Origin: Minisyncoccota bacterium
Lineage (GTDB): Bacteria; Patescibacteriota; Minisyncoccia; Phycocordibacterales; CAIJYI01
Assembly (NCBI GenBank): GCA_023229825.1
Contig: JALNYN010000001.1
Span: 70,416-134,415 of the forward strand
Length of the DNA: 64,000 nt
Direction of reading: 5' to 3'
The notes below the pieces were generated by a model. That model searched no databases. It was not told the DNA's origin and was given only the letters and a program-made list of their open reading frames with translations. Shown in pieces: positions 22,027 through 29,571 of the stretch. Position numbers and translations under genes: made by a program. Each line of letters starts with the position of its first letter. Positions within the stretch are counted from its first letter, which is position 1.

Positions 22027-22401
22027 ATGAATGAGGGAAAAATAAAATTATTTACGGATTTGATCGTTTGGAGAGAAGGACACAAGCTTGCTGTGCTTAT
22101 TTATCAAATGACACGAAAATTTCCTCGAGAAGAAATGTATTCTTTATCAGATCAAATGAGAAGAGCTTCTGTGTCTGTTACTTCAAATATTGCGGAAGGA
22201 TTCGGCAGGCAAGGATTTAAAGAAAAAATTCAATTTTATTATATCGCACACGGTTCTCTAACAGAACTTGAAAATCAATTGTTTATAGCCAAAGATGTTG
22301 GGTATCTCAAGGATGCTGATTTTGAAAAAATAATGACACAAGCAAACAACGTGCATGCTCTGCTCGTCGGTTTTATTAAAAAGTCAAAAACTTTCCTATA
22401 A
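22027..22401 (+). CDS. four-helix bundle protein (23S rRNA intervening-sequence family)
   Basis: S23/IVP-type protein of 124 residues: FTDLIVWREGHKLAVLIYQ, PREEMYSLSDQMRRASVSV, SNIAEGFGRQ and the QFYYIAHGSLTELENQL stretch are the family hallmarks. Such proteins were first seen inside rRNA intervening sequences and are common as scattered copies in CPR genomes; their biochemical role is unclear. ATG 22027 lies at the end of a repeat arm, and a matching inverted arm follows the stop, so the gene sits like cargo in a hairpin loop between two glycosyltransferases. Confidence 0.9.
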   Translation: MNEGKIKLFTDLIVWREGHKLAVLIYQMTRKFPREEMYSLSDQMRRASVSVTSNIAEGFGRQGFKEKIQFYYIAHGSLTELENQLFIAKDVGYLKDADFEKIMTQANNVHALLVGFIKKSKTFL

Positions 22402-22456
22402 TTTATTATTCGTTTTATTCTATTTTCTATTATCAATTTTCTATTTTCATCTTTTG
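22402..22456. repeat. TTCTATTTTCTAT-type arm, right of the four-helix-bundle gene
   Basis: Inverted counterpart of 21957-22026 (ATTCTATTTTCTATTATCAA). Confidence 0.7.
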
Positions 22457-22457
22457 T

Positions 22458-23318
22458 ATGTTATCAATCGCCATTCCCAGTCGAAATGAAAAATTTCTTC
22501 GTCAAACAATACTTGATGTGCTTAAAAACGCCACGGGCGAGATCGAGGTGTTTCCCGTACTCGACGGGTATGAACCTCCAGCGGAAGAGATCGTTGTCGA
22601 CCCCCGGGTTCATTATTTAAGGATACCTTTGGGGGACGGAAAATGCCATAAACGGCAGGGGATAAATCTCATGGTGAGCCTTTGCAAAGGGGAATATGTG
22701 ATGAGTTTGGATGCACATTGCATGGTGGCGAAAGGATTTGACGTGGAGCTCGCCAAGGCTCATCAGCCGAACTGGGTGCAAATTCCGCGCCGGCACCGGC
22801 TTGATGCGGAGAACTGGTGCCTTCAAGAACAAGCGGATGATCGTCCGCCGATCGATTATGAATATGTACCGTTTGAAGATCTTTTGAAAAAAGACGTTGG
22901 TATCCATGATTTCAAATGGGATAAAAGAACGCGAGCCAGATGGGACATACAGATCGACGACACTCTGACCTCTCAGGGGTCATGCTGGTTCATGACGAAG
23001 GATTGGTTTCAAAAAAGGGGTTTTATGGATCTGCGTTACCAAGGCTGGGGACAGGAAGCGGAAGAGATAAATTTTGAAACATGGAAGAACGGCGGCGCGG
23101 TGAAAACCAATAAAAATACTTGGTATGCGCATTTGCATAAGGGCAATAAATACGGCAGGATGTATTTTATGAATAAAGGCGATCAAATAAAAAGTTACGA
23201 ATATTCCGTTGACTTGTGGCTCGGCAAAAACAGGGATTTTTTTATCGGTTTAATGGAACGATTCATGCCGATGCCAGGTTGGCCGGCGGATTGGAAAGAG
23301 AAAATATGGAAACCTTAG
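22458..23318 (+). CDS. family 2 glycosyltransferase
   Basis: A 286-residue GT-A enzyme. MLSIAIPSRNEKFLRQTILD, PVLDGYEPP and SLDAHCMVAKGFD (Asp-x-His metal site) parallel the genes at 21177 and 29572. SQGSCWFMTKDWFQKRGF, GWGQEAEEINFETW and NTWYAHLHKG mark the acceptor side. The C-terminal half is rich in Trp, Tyr and Lys. No membrane segment. Its last 13 bp overlap the following methyltransferase gene, so the two are coupled. Confidence 0.85.
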   Translation: MLSIAIPSRNEKFLRQTILDVLKNATGEIEVFPVLDGYEPPAEEIVVDPRVHYLRIPLGDGKCHKRQGINLMVSLCKGEYVMSLDAHCMVAKGFDVELAKAHQPNWVQIPRRHRLDAENWCLQEQADDRPPIDYEYVPFEDLLKKDVGIHDFKWDKRTRARWDIQIDDTLTSQGSCWFMTKDWFQKRGFMDLRYQGWGQEAEEINFETWKNGGAVKTNKNTWYAHLHKGNKYGRMYFMNKGDQIKSYEYSVDLWLGKNRDFFIGLMERFMPMPGWPADWKEKIWKP

Positions 23319-23923
23319 ACCTTATCGTTAAAAAATACAATATTGATCTCAGTAAACCGTCTCCGTTTATCATACCGTGCTGCCGAGTGAACGATTTTCC
23401 CGCTTTGTGCAAAGAGCTTGGTTTTACCGTCGGAGTGGAGCTCGGAGTGTGCGACGGTCTTTATTCAGAAGTGCTGTGCCGGTCCAATCCCGAATTGAAG
23501 CTTTTTTCTGTGGATATGTGGCAAGAATATCCCATTTATCGAAATTTTCGAAGACAACGGCATTATGACGCGATCTATCAATCGGCGATAAAACGGTTGG
23601 AACCATACCCGAATGATACGATCGTTAAAAAATGGAGTATGGACGCGGTAAAAGACTTCCCTGATGAATCGTTAGACTTCATTTTTATCGATGCCAATCA
23701 CGATTTTGAACATGTTACCGAAGATATCGCGCAGTGGGGAAAAAAGATCAGAAAGGGAGGAATTATTTCCGGACATGATTTTAAAAACAGCAGAAGAAGC
23801 TTATTTGTCTCGGTAGAAACGGTTGTGCGCGCGTGGACGCAAGCAAAAAGAATTCATCCGTGGTTTATTATGGTATCAACTGCCGAACCGAAGATCTTGA
23901 GCTGGATGTGGGTGAAACAATAG
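23306..23923 (+). CDS. class I SAM methyltransferase (Methyltransf_24-like)
   Basis: A 205-residue SAM-dependent methyltransferase. METLDLIVKKYNIDLSKPSP leads into motif I (VGVELGVCDGLYSEVL), the acidic motif II SVDMW, and the family-typical LDFIFIDANHDFEHV..DI..W..K..KGGIISGHDF. Start ATG 23306 overlaps the upstream GT gene. Paralogs lie at 26178, 26747, 28292 and 28909. The substrate may be a sugar, given the neighbours; that is inference. Confidence 0.85.
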   Translation: METLDLIVKKYNIDLSKPSPFIIPCCRVNDFPALCKELGFTVGVELGVCDGLYSEVLCRSNPELKLFSVDMWQEYPIYRNFRRQRHYDAIYQSAIKRLEPYPNDTIVKKWSMDAVKDFPDESLDFIFIDANHDFEHVTEDIAQWGKKIRKGGIISGHDFKNSRRSLFVSVETVVRAWTQAKRIHPWFIMVSTAEPKILSWMWVKQ

Positions 23924-24022
23924 AGAAAATTGAGAATAGAGAATAGAGAATTGAAAATTATTTCGACTTTGGTCTCGAATGATAATAGAAGAAATAAAAC
24001 GAATTGAATAAAAAATAATACA
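23924..24022. repeat. AGAATAGAGAAT-type repeat before the fused transferase gene
   Basis: Tandem GAGAATAGA words, then a TCGACTTTGGTCTCGA palindromic stretch; same family as the arms at 21957 and 57204. Confidence 0.55.
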
Positions 24023-25240
24023 ATGCCTAATGACAGCATGCTGGGAAAATGGGATCGGTGGTATAAGAATGTCGGTGACATGGGGGCTTTTCGATATGGG
24101 GATACGGTCACGTATGGAATGGCGGCCGACTTTATGGCGGATATTGAAGAAGTGGAGGACTGGGGATGCGGGACGGGCGGCTTCAAACGATTCTATAAAG
24201 GGAAATACGTCGGGGTCGACGGAAGCGCCAATAAATTCGTCGATAAAGTGGCGGATCTTCGCGTGTATCGCACGAATGTTGATGGCATTGTTATGCGCCA
24301 CGTACTGGAACATAATTATGACTGGAAGCCGGTACTTGAAAATGCGGTCGCCTCTTTTAATAAGAAATTATGCTTGATAATTTTTACTCCTTTTTCCGAC
24401 GCAACGAAACAGGTCGCCCATAATAAAAAATACGGAGTTGATGTGCCTGATATTTCTTTCAGCAAAAAAGACATCGAGGGATGTTTTGCGGGTTTGAATT
24501 TCCGCAGAGAAGAAAATATCAAAACCAAAACAGGATATGGAGTGGAACATATCTACTTTATCGAAAAAGAAAACGCTCCGGCAAAAATTGCCGTACTTTC
24601 CGCAAATTTGGGCGGTTTCGACCATCCGTCTTTTCATGTACCGCAGTCGCTTTCTCACGACTATTTTATGTTCACCGACGAGAATTTTCCCCCGCGAATT
24701 CATGCGATGGTTCCGAGGCTTCAAGCGAAGATCCCGAAATTTTTCAGCTGGCAGATGAAACCCGGATACGATTATTATTTATGGATCGACGGAAATTTAT
24801 CTCTCGCACATCCGGATTCGCTGAAATATTTTTATGATCAATGCCAGGGATATGACATCGTAGTACTGAAACATCCGGTGAGGCCGGACATTCGGCAGGA
24901 AGTACGATATACCAGAAAGGGAGTAAAGCAGAAGTCGCTCTATTTTATGGGCCGGTATCCGAATGAGCTCTTGAAAGAACAGTACGAAGCGATCTTGGCG
25001 GATAAAGATTTTGTCGACGACCTGTTGGTTTGCGGCGGAATATTCATGTTCCGAAACACCCCCGAGATCCAAAATATGTTCAAGGAATGGTGGTATAATG
25101 TTTCGCGGTATATTGTTCAGGATCAGATATCATTTCCGTATGCGCTGAAAAAAAGCGGCGTAAAGATAAAAGTTTTGCCGGATGTTTTTAATAATTGCCC
25201 GTATCTGAAAGCAGAACGGCATATGTTTCATAGCAAATAA
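24023..25240 (+). CDS. fused SAM methyltransferase and glycosyltransferase-like protein
   Basis: A 405-residue two-domain protein. Residues 1-180 are a methyltransferase of another subgroup than its neighbours (motif I EDWGCGTGGF near 43-52, GVDGSANKFVD, MRHVLEHN). Residues 188-405 are a GT-A-like domain with SLSHDYFMFTDENFPPR, YDYYLWIDGNLSLAHPDSL (acidic site) and CGGIFMFRNTPEIQ, which resembles DUF616/TOD1-type transferases. The second domain is nearly duplicated as a separate gene at 25500. One protein could therefore methylate and transfer a sugar. Confidence 0.75.
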   Translation: MPNDSMLGKWDRWYKNVGDMGAFRYGDTVTYGMAADFMADIEEVEDWGCGTGGFKRFYKGKYVGVDGSANKFVDKVADLRVYRTNVDGIVMRHVLEHNYDWKPVLENAVASFNKKLCLIIFTPFSDATKQVAHNKKYGVDVPDISFSKKDIEGCFAGLNFRREENIKTKTGYGVEHIYFIEKENAPAKIAVLSANLGGFDHPSFHVPQSLSHDYFMFTDENFPPRIHAMVPRLQAKIPKFFSWQMKPGYDYYLWIDGNLSLAHPDSLKYFYDQCQGYDIVVLKHPVRPDIRQEVRYTRKGVKQKSLYFMGRYPNELLKEQYEAILADKDFVDDLLVCGGIFMFRNTPEIQNMFKEWWYNVSRYIVQDQISFPYALKKSGVKIKVLPDVFNNCPYLKAERHMFHSK

Positions 25241-25246
25241 TCACAG

Positions 25247-25481
25247 ACGTGGATTCCGGGTCAAGCCCGGAATGACGGTTGGAGGGTGGTCGCACTATCG
25301 TTGTCATTCCGGGCTGAGACCCAAGATACACGTTCGTCGTAGCGCACCGTGGATTCCGGATCGCGGTCCGGAATGACGGTAGGAGGGTGGTCGCACCGTC
25401 GTCGTCATCCCGGGCCGGGACCCGGGATCCACGTCTGTCGAAGTGCCGTGAATTCCGGATCCAGATCACGTCATGAATGAC
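25247..25481. repeat. REP-like palindrome array
   Basis: Five units of the GTGGATTCCGGG/CCCGGAATGACG type in alternating orientation (about 25248, 25301, 25349, 25402, 25446), spaced by a repeated GGAGGGTGGTCGCAC linker. Layout like bacterial interspersed mosaic elements. Confidence 0.85.
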
Positions 25482-25499
25482 GAACAAATTTAACATAAC

Positions 25500-26147
25500 A
25501 TGAAAATCGCCGTTATATCAGCAGCTTTGGGGAGAGTCAATCGCATACCGACGCATGCGCCTCAGTCGCTTTCCCACGACTATTTTATGTTTACCGATGA
25601 GAATTTTCCGCCGAGAGACAAGTCGATGACGGCGCGGCTGCAGGCGAAGATCCCGAAATTTTTCGGATGGCAGTTGAAACCGGGATATGATTATTACTTA
25701 TGGATCGATTCGAGTTTGGCTTTGTCGAGTCCCGATTCACTCGAATATTTTTACGATCAATGCCAAGGATACGATATGGTCGTCTTGCGTCATCCGACGC
25801 GTCCTGACATACGGCAGGAGGCAAGATATATGAGAAAAGGTTTTAAACAAAAGTCGAAATATTTCACGAGCAGGTATGAACACGAGTTCTTGAAAGAACA
25901 GTACGATGCGATCCTTGATGACAAAGATTTTGTCGACGATCTTTTGGTTTGCGGAGGCATATTCATGTACCGCAATACTCCCGAGGTCCAACAAATGTTC
26001 AAGGAATGGTGGTATAATGTATCTCGGTATATCATTCAGGATCAGATATCATTTCCGTATGTTCTGAAAAAAAGCGGACTGAAGGTAAATGTACTGCCGG
26101 ATATATATCATGACTGTCCATACTTGGCTTTCCGGCCTCATCGATAA
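25500..26147 (+). CDS. glycosyltransferase-like protein (DUF616/TOD1-like)
   Basis: A 215-residue single-domain version of the C-terminal half of the 24023 protein. It keeps SLSHDYFMFTDENFPPR, DYYLWIDSSLALSSPDSL, the DDLLVCGGIFMYRNTPEVQ block and DQISFPY. The two DNA copies are clearly related (long shared stretches) yet diverged, so this is an older duplication. Probably cytosolic GT-A enzyme; family placement is tentative. It follows a REP array that replaces any terminator. Confidence 0.7.
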   Translation: MKIAVISAALGRVNRIPTHAPQSLSHDYFMFTDENFPPRDKSMTARLQAKIPKFFGWQLKPGYDYYLWIDSSLALSSPDSLEYFYDQCQGYDMVVLRHPTRPDIRQEARYMRKGFKQKSKYFTSRYEHEFLKEQYDAILDDKDFVDDLLVCGGIFMYRNTPEVQQMFKEWWYNVSRYIIQDQISFPYVLKKSGLKVNVLPDIYHDCPYLAFRPHR

Positions 26148-26177
26148 AAAAGCATATCAATATTATCAAAATACATC

Positions 26178-26750
26178 ATGGATACGCTAGATTTTATCGC
26201 AAAACGATTTTCCATTGATCTCGGCAGAGACGAATTCATCGTGCCGCTCGGTTATAGCCGATGGGGCGAAATGCCGCATCTTTTTAAAGATCTCAAATTC
26301 GCAAAGGGCGCGATCGTCGGCGTCGACAGAGGAAGATTTGCGGCTGCGCTTTCTGCAGGAAATTCGAATCTTTTGCTTATCGGCGTAGATGAATGGATCG
26401 GAGACGAAGGGGAAGGAGCGCTTGCACAGGCTAAGGAAAAAACTGCCGGACGGCGAACGGTATTTATTAACGCAAGAGAGGCGGATGCGTTGAAACGATT
26501 TCCGGATGATTCCTTGGATTTCGTATATCTTGAAAAAAGCCATGAGTATGAAGACGTTGTTTTACAGATCGCCGCATGGAGCAAAAAAGTCAGAAAAGGA
26601 GGCTTGGTCTCCGGGCACGGTTATGTTAAGACTGAGCGATACGATTTCGGCGTGATAGATGCGGTCGACGGCTGGTGTCATTCTCATCGCGTTAAGCCTT
26701 TATTCATTTGGAGAGATAGATGTCCAAGTTGGATGTATGTAAAAATATGA
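26178..26750 (+). CDS. degenerate SAM methyltransferase paralog
   Basis: A 190-residue relative of the 23306/28292 enzymes (MDTLDFIAKRFSIDLGRDEF start and KKVRKGGLVSGHGYVKTERYDFGVIDAV). Key positions are altered: motif I reads IVGVDRGRFAAAL instead of VELGVxxGxYSE, and the usual IDANH is LEKSH, so the motif aspartate is lost. GHDY has become GHGY. It may have lost catalysis and act as a partner or be decaying. It overlaps the next gene by 4 bp (ATGA). Confidence 0.75.
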   Translation: MDTLDFIAKRFSIDLGRDEFIVPLGYSRWGEMPHLFKDLKFAKGAIVGVDRGRFAAALSAGNSNLLLIGVDEWIGDEGEGALAQAKEKTAGRRTVFINAREADALKRFPDDSLDFVYLEKSHEYEDVVLQIAAWSKKVRKGGLVSGHGYVKTERYDFGVIDAVDGWCHSHRVKPLFIWRDRCPSWMYVKI

Positions 26751-27253
26751 TCAATACCAGAGAAGATCTTGCTAAATATTTTCATCAGCTCGGTTTCAAG
26801 ATCGGAGCGGAGATCGGCGTGCTCGAGGGCTTGTATTCTGAAATACTCTGTAAAGCGAATCCCGGTCTCATACTATACTGCATCGATTCATGGGGTACGG
26901 GAGAGAATAAAAGGCGCGAATATCATTTGCAGGCCTACGAAAAAGCCAAAATTCGCCTTGCTCCTTATAACACCGCCATCATCTACAAACTCAGCATGGA
27001 TGCCGTGGAAGATTTCGAGGACGGATCTTTGGATTTTGTGTACATTGATGCCAATCATCGCCCGGATTTTATCACCGACGATGTGAGGGAATGGACGAAA
27101 AAAGTAAGAAAAGGAGGTATTGTTTCGGGACATGATTATCGGCCGGGCATGGCAAAAGAGGTCGTTGATGAGTTTACGCGCATGCATGGTTTCAAGCTGG
27201 AGGTGACACCGAAAATAAGCGATAAAGCGCTGTCTTGGTGGTTTGTTAGATAA
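26747..27253 (+). CDS. class I SAM methyltransferase (Methyltransf_24-like)
   Basis: A 168-residue short-form enzyme: INTREDLAKYF, motif I KIGAEIGVLEGLYSEIL, CIDSWGTG, KLSMDAVEDFEDGSLDFVYIDANH and KGGIVSGHDY are intact. I chose ATG 26747, overlapping the upstream stop, because its N-terminus then matches the 28909 paralog (TxxRxDLAKxF); ATG 26720 is an alternative. It likely pairs with the degenerate upstream copy by coupled translation. Confidence 0.85.
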   Translation: MINTREDLAKYFHQLGFKIGAEIGVLEGLYSEILCKANPGLILYCIDSWGTGENKRREYHLQAYEKAKIRLAPYNTAIIYKLSMDAVEDFEDGSLDFVYIDANHRPDFITDDVREWTKKVRKGGIVSGHDYRPGMAKEVVDEFTRMHGFKLEVTPKISDKALSWWFVR

Positions 27254-27287
27254 GTATAAAGATGCAAAATAATTTTTAATATTTATC

Positions 27288-27362
27288 CGTCATTCCGGGC
27301 AACGACCCGGAATCCAGAGTATGCACGATGAACGTGGATTCCGGGTCTCGGCCCGGAATGAC
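27288..27362. repeat. pair of REP-like palindromes
   Basis: Inverted pair: CGTCATTCCGGGCAACGACC.. at 27289 and GTGGATTCCGGGTCTCGGCC.. at 27333. An open frame through it would add a false N-terminus to the next gene. Confidence 0.85.
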
Positions 27363-27392
27363 GGGAAGAATAGATATGAAAATCACAATAAT

Positions 27393-28130
27393 ATGAAAGT
27401 CTCCATCATCATCGCATTTTATAATAGCCACGGCGTTGTCGCTCGGCAGGTTAAACATTTCGCGTCGATGAATTTGCCGGATGATATCGAATTTATTTTG
27501 GTGGATGACGGAAGCAATCCTTCGCATGATATCGCCGATTATGATCTGAAAAATCTCCGCCTCCATCACACCAACGACAAGCGTGCTTGGACGCAGGGGT
27601 TGGCGCGAAATGCCGGAGCGGCCCTCGCTCGGGGTGAATATGTTTTGATGACCGATATCGATCATATTCTTTCAAAAGATCTCATTATGGCCGTTCACGG
27701 ATTCAGCGGAGACAAAATGACTTTCCCGCGATATTTCGGCGTCTTACTTCCGGACGGAACGTTCAGCCAGGAGCCTTCGATCCTTGAAGAATATGGTTTG
27801 GATATGGAACGGCTAAAAACCAAACGCGGTTTGTATGCAAGTTTTCACGGCAATACTTTCGCCATGAAAAAATCGACTTTCGACATGCTTGGCGGCTATA
27901 GTAAGCGCCATTCGACTTTCGGATTTCACCCGGCTTCGCGGATGGGGGAGGATTGCGTTTTTAATGAGGTGTGGAATCGTTATGCCGGAAAAAACGGTAT
28001 CTCGCCGGCGATCGGTCCATCCATGTTCATATTTCCGATCGGACGATATCACATCAAAGGAGAATTGAATCCCATGGGCCTCTTCCACGATCTCAGTCAG
28101 GAGGCCGTTCCTCAGCCTCCGAAAGAGTAA
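27393..28130 (+). CDS. family 2 glycosyltransferase
   Basis: A 245-residue GT2 enzyme with the classical signature: MKVSIIIAFYNSHG, ILVDDGSNPS, RNAGAALARGEYVLMTDIDH (DID is the DxD metal site). Further conserved are KKSTFDMLGGYSKRH and GEDCVFNEVW. The start at 27393 gives the normal beta-strand start; an upstream ATG at 27321 would add 24 residues read from REP DNA. Closer to standard GT2 than the DAHC-type neighbours. Confidence 0.88.
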   Translation: MKVSIIIAFYNSHGVVARQVKHFASMNLPDDIEFILVDDGSNPSHDIADYDLKNLRLHHTNDKRAWTQGLARNAGAALARGEYVLMTDIDHILSKDLIMAVHGFSGDKMTFPRYFGVLLPDGTFSQEPSILEEYGLDMERLKTKRGLYASFHGNTFAMKKSTFDMLGGYSKRHSTFGFHPASRMGEDCVFNEVWNRYAGKNGISPAIGPSMFIFPIGRYHIKGELNPMGLFHDLSQEAVPQPPKE

Positions 28131-28291
28131 TTTTTGTGCATGCAAATATCGCGTTTTTTGATCGATCCGCTTTTTACTCGCGGATATTCTTCGCGGCGCT
28201 CAAATAGCCGTCTCGGCGGTTGAAATTTTCCTCTATTAAGGATATATTGAAAAAACAACAAGCCGTTTAACATTTACATATCACAACACAT

Positions 28292-28894
28292 ATGAATGCA
28301 TTTGAATATATCGTTTCAAAATATAAAGTGGACTTAAGCAAGCCTTCGCCGACGCGGCTTCCCATAAGCCGGAACGCGGAGTTTCCCGATCTTTTAAAAG
28401 AGCTCGGGATGATGAAGGGTGTCGAACTTGGGGTATACAAAGGAAAATATTCCGAAATACTCATGAACAGAATGCCCGGCCTTGATCTCACGGCGGTTGA
28501 TTCGTGGAAAGCATACAAAGGCTACAAAGATTATCCGGATGCCGATCTTGAGATCAACGCATTCAATCAGGCGAAAACCAGATCGCAAACGAGAGGATTT
28601 AAAATACTTCAAGACTGGTCGGTGGACGCATCGAGGAAATTTGAAGATGAGTCTTTGGATTTTATTTACATCGACAGCAATCATGATTTTGCGCACGTCA
28701 TCGAAGACCTCGCCGCATGGAGCCCGAAGGTGAAAAAGGGCGGCATTATTTCCGGACATGACTTCTTTGAAAGCCGACAAGAGCGCTATGGCGTGGTATA
28801 CGCGCTTCCGGCATGGTGCGCATATCGCGGAGTGCCGATGCTCTTTATTATGAACAGCGATGGAGTGCCGTCGTGGTTTTATGTCAAACCGTAA
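28292..28894 (+). CDS. class I SAM methyltransferase (Methyltransf_24-like)
   Basis: A 200-residue paralog of the 23306 product: MNAFEYIVSKYKVDLSKPSPTRLP, motif I KGVELGVYKGKYSEIL, AVDSW, SLDFIYIDSNHDFAHV and KKGGIISGHDFFES. The C-terminus ends VPSWFYVKP, like the degenerate 26178 copy (CPSWMYVKI). All motif residues are present, so it is probably active. 14 bp separate it from the next methyltransferase. Confidence 0.87.
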   Translation: MNAFEYIVSKYKVDLSKPSPTRLPISRNAEFPDLLKELGMMKGVELGVYKGKYSEILMNRMPGLDLTAVDSWKAYKGYKDYPDADLEINAFNQAKTRSQTRGFKILQDWSVDASRKFEDESLDFIYIDSNHDFAHVIEDLAAWSPKVKKGGIISGHDFFESRQERYGVVYALPAWCAYRGVPMLFIMNSDGVPSWFYVKP

Positions 28895-28908
28895 ATGATA
28901 TTTTCAAA

Positions 28909-29412
28909 ATGAAAGAAACAACTCAAAGCAGAAAAGATCTCGCGAAACTCTTCACCGGAATCGGAGCTGAGATCGGCGTCGAGCGGGCGATGTTCTCAAA
29001 ACATATTGCGCAAACCTCCGATCTTTTGTATTGCGTCGATGCATGGGATCTCACCCCCGGCTATCGCGATCATGTCAGTAAAGAGCGGTTGGATGATTTT
29101 TTCAAGGAGACGAAAGAACGGATGAAAAACTTCAACTGTAAATTCGTCCGAAAATTAAGCATGGATGCGGTCAAGGATTTTAAAGACGGTTCGCTTGATT
29201 TTGTGTATATCGATGCCAATCATTCTTATGAAAGCGCCAAAGAAGATATACGGGAATGGTCCAAGAAAGTAAAAAAAGGAGGAATTGTTTCCGGACACGA
29301 TTATATCGATAAGGAAGGGTACGGCGTCATGCAAGCGGTGAACGAGCTTAATGAGGAGATAACCATTTGGAAAGGAGATAATACGCCCAGCTGGTCATAT
29401 GTGAAATTTTAA
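28909..29412 (+). CDS. class I SAM methyltransferase (Methyltransf_24-like)
   Basis: A 167-residue short-form enzyme: QSRKDLAKLFTGIGAEIGVERAMFS, CVDAWDLTPG, KLSMDAVKDFKDGSLDFVYIDANH (cited as start and end of one block), KGGIVSGHDYIDKEGYG. Nearest relative in the window is the 26747 product. ATG 28909 follows the upstream stop by 14 bp. REP DNA follows the stop. Confidence 0.87.
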   Translation: MKETTQSRKDLAKLFTGIGAEIGVERAMFSKHIAQTSDLLYCVDAWDLTPGYRDHVSKERLDDFFKETKERMKNFNCKFVRKLSMDAVKDFKDGSLDFVYIDANHSYESAKEDIREWSKKVKKGGIVSGHDYIDKEGYGVMQAVNELNEEITIWKGDNTPSWSYVKF

Positions 29413-29422
29413 TAATTTAACT

Positions 29423-29541
29423 CGTCATCCCGGGCAATGACCCGGGATCCACGGAGAGCGACGACACGACGTGGATTCCGGATCGCGCTCGCCATGCCGT
29501 AGCCTTTGGCGAAGGATGGGTCCGGAATGACGGGCAGATGA
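29423..29541. repeat. composite REP element
   Basis: CGTCATCCCGGG.. and GTGGATTCCGGATCGC.. palindromes linked by the GCTCGCCATGCCGTAGCC / GGCGAAGGATGG word; same composite as the 136-bp tandem unit at 31929. Confidence 0.85.
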
Positions 29542-29571
29542 GCAAGCATATAAGTGAATAATTATAGTATT

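Noticed and set aside
27321..27392. 24-residue N-terminal extension of the GT2 at 27393
   Set aside because: The sequence is REP DNA; the GT2 fold begins exactly at the later ATG.
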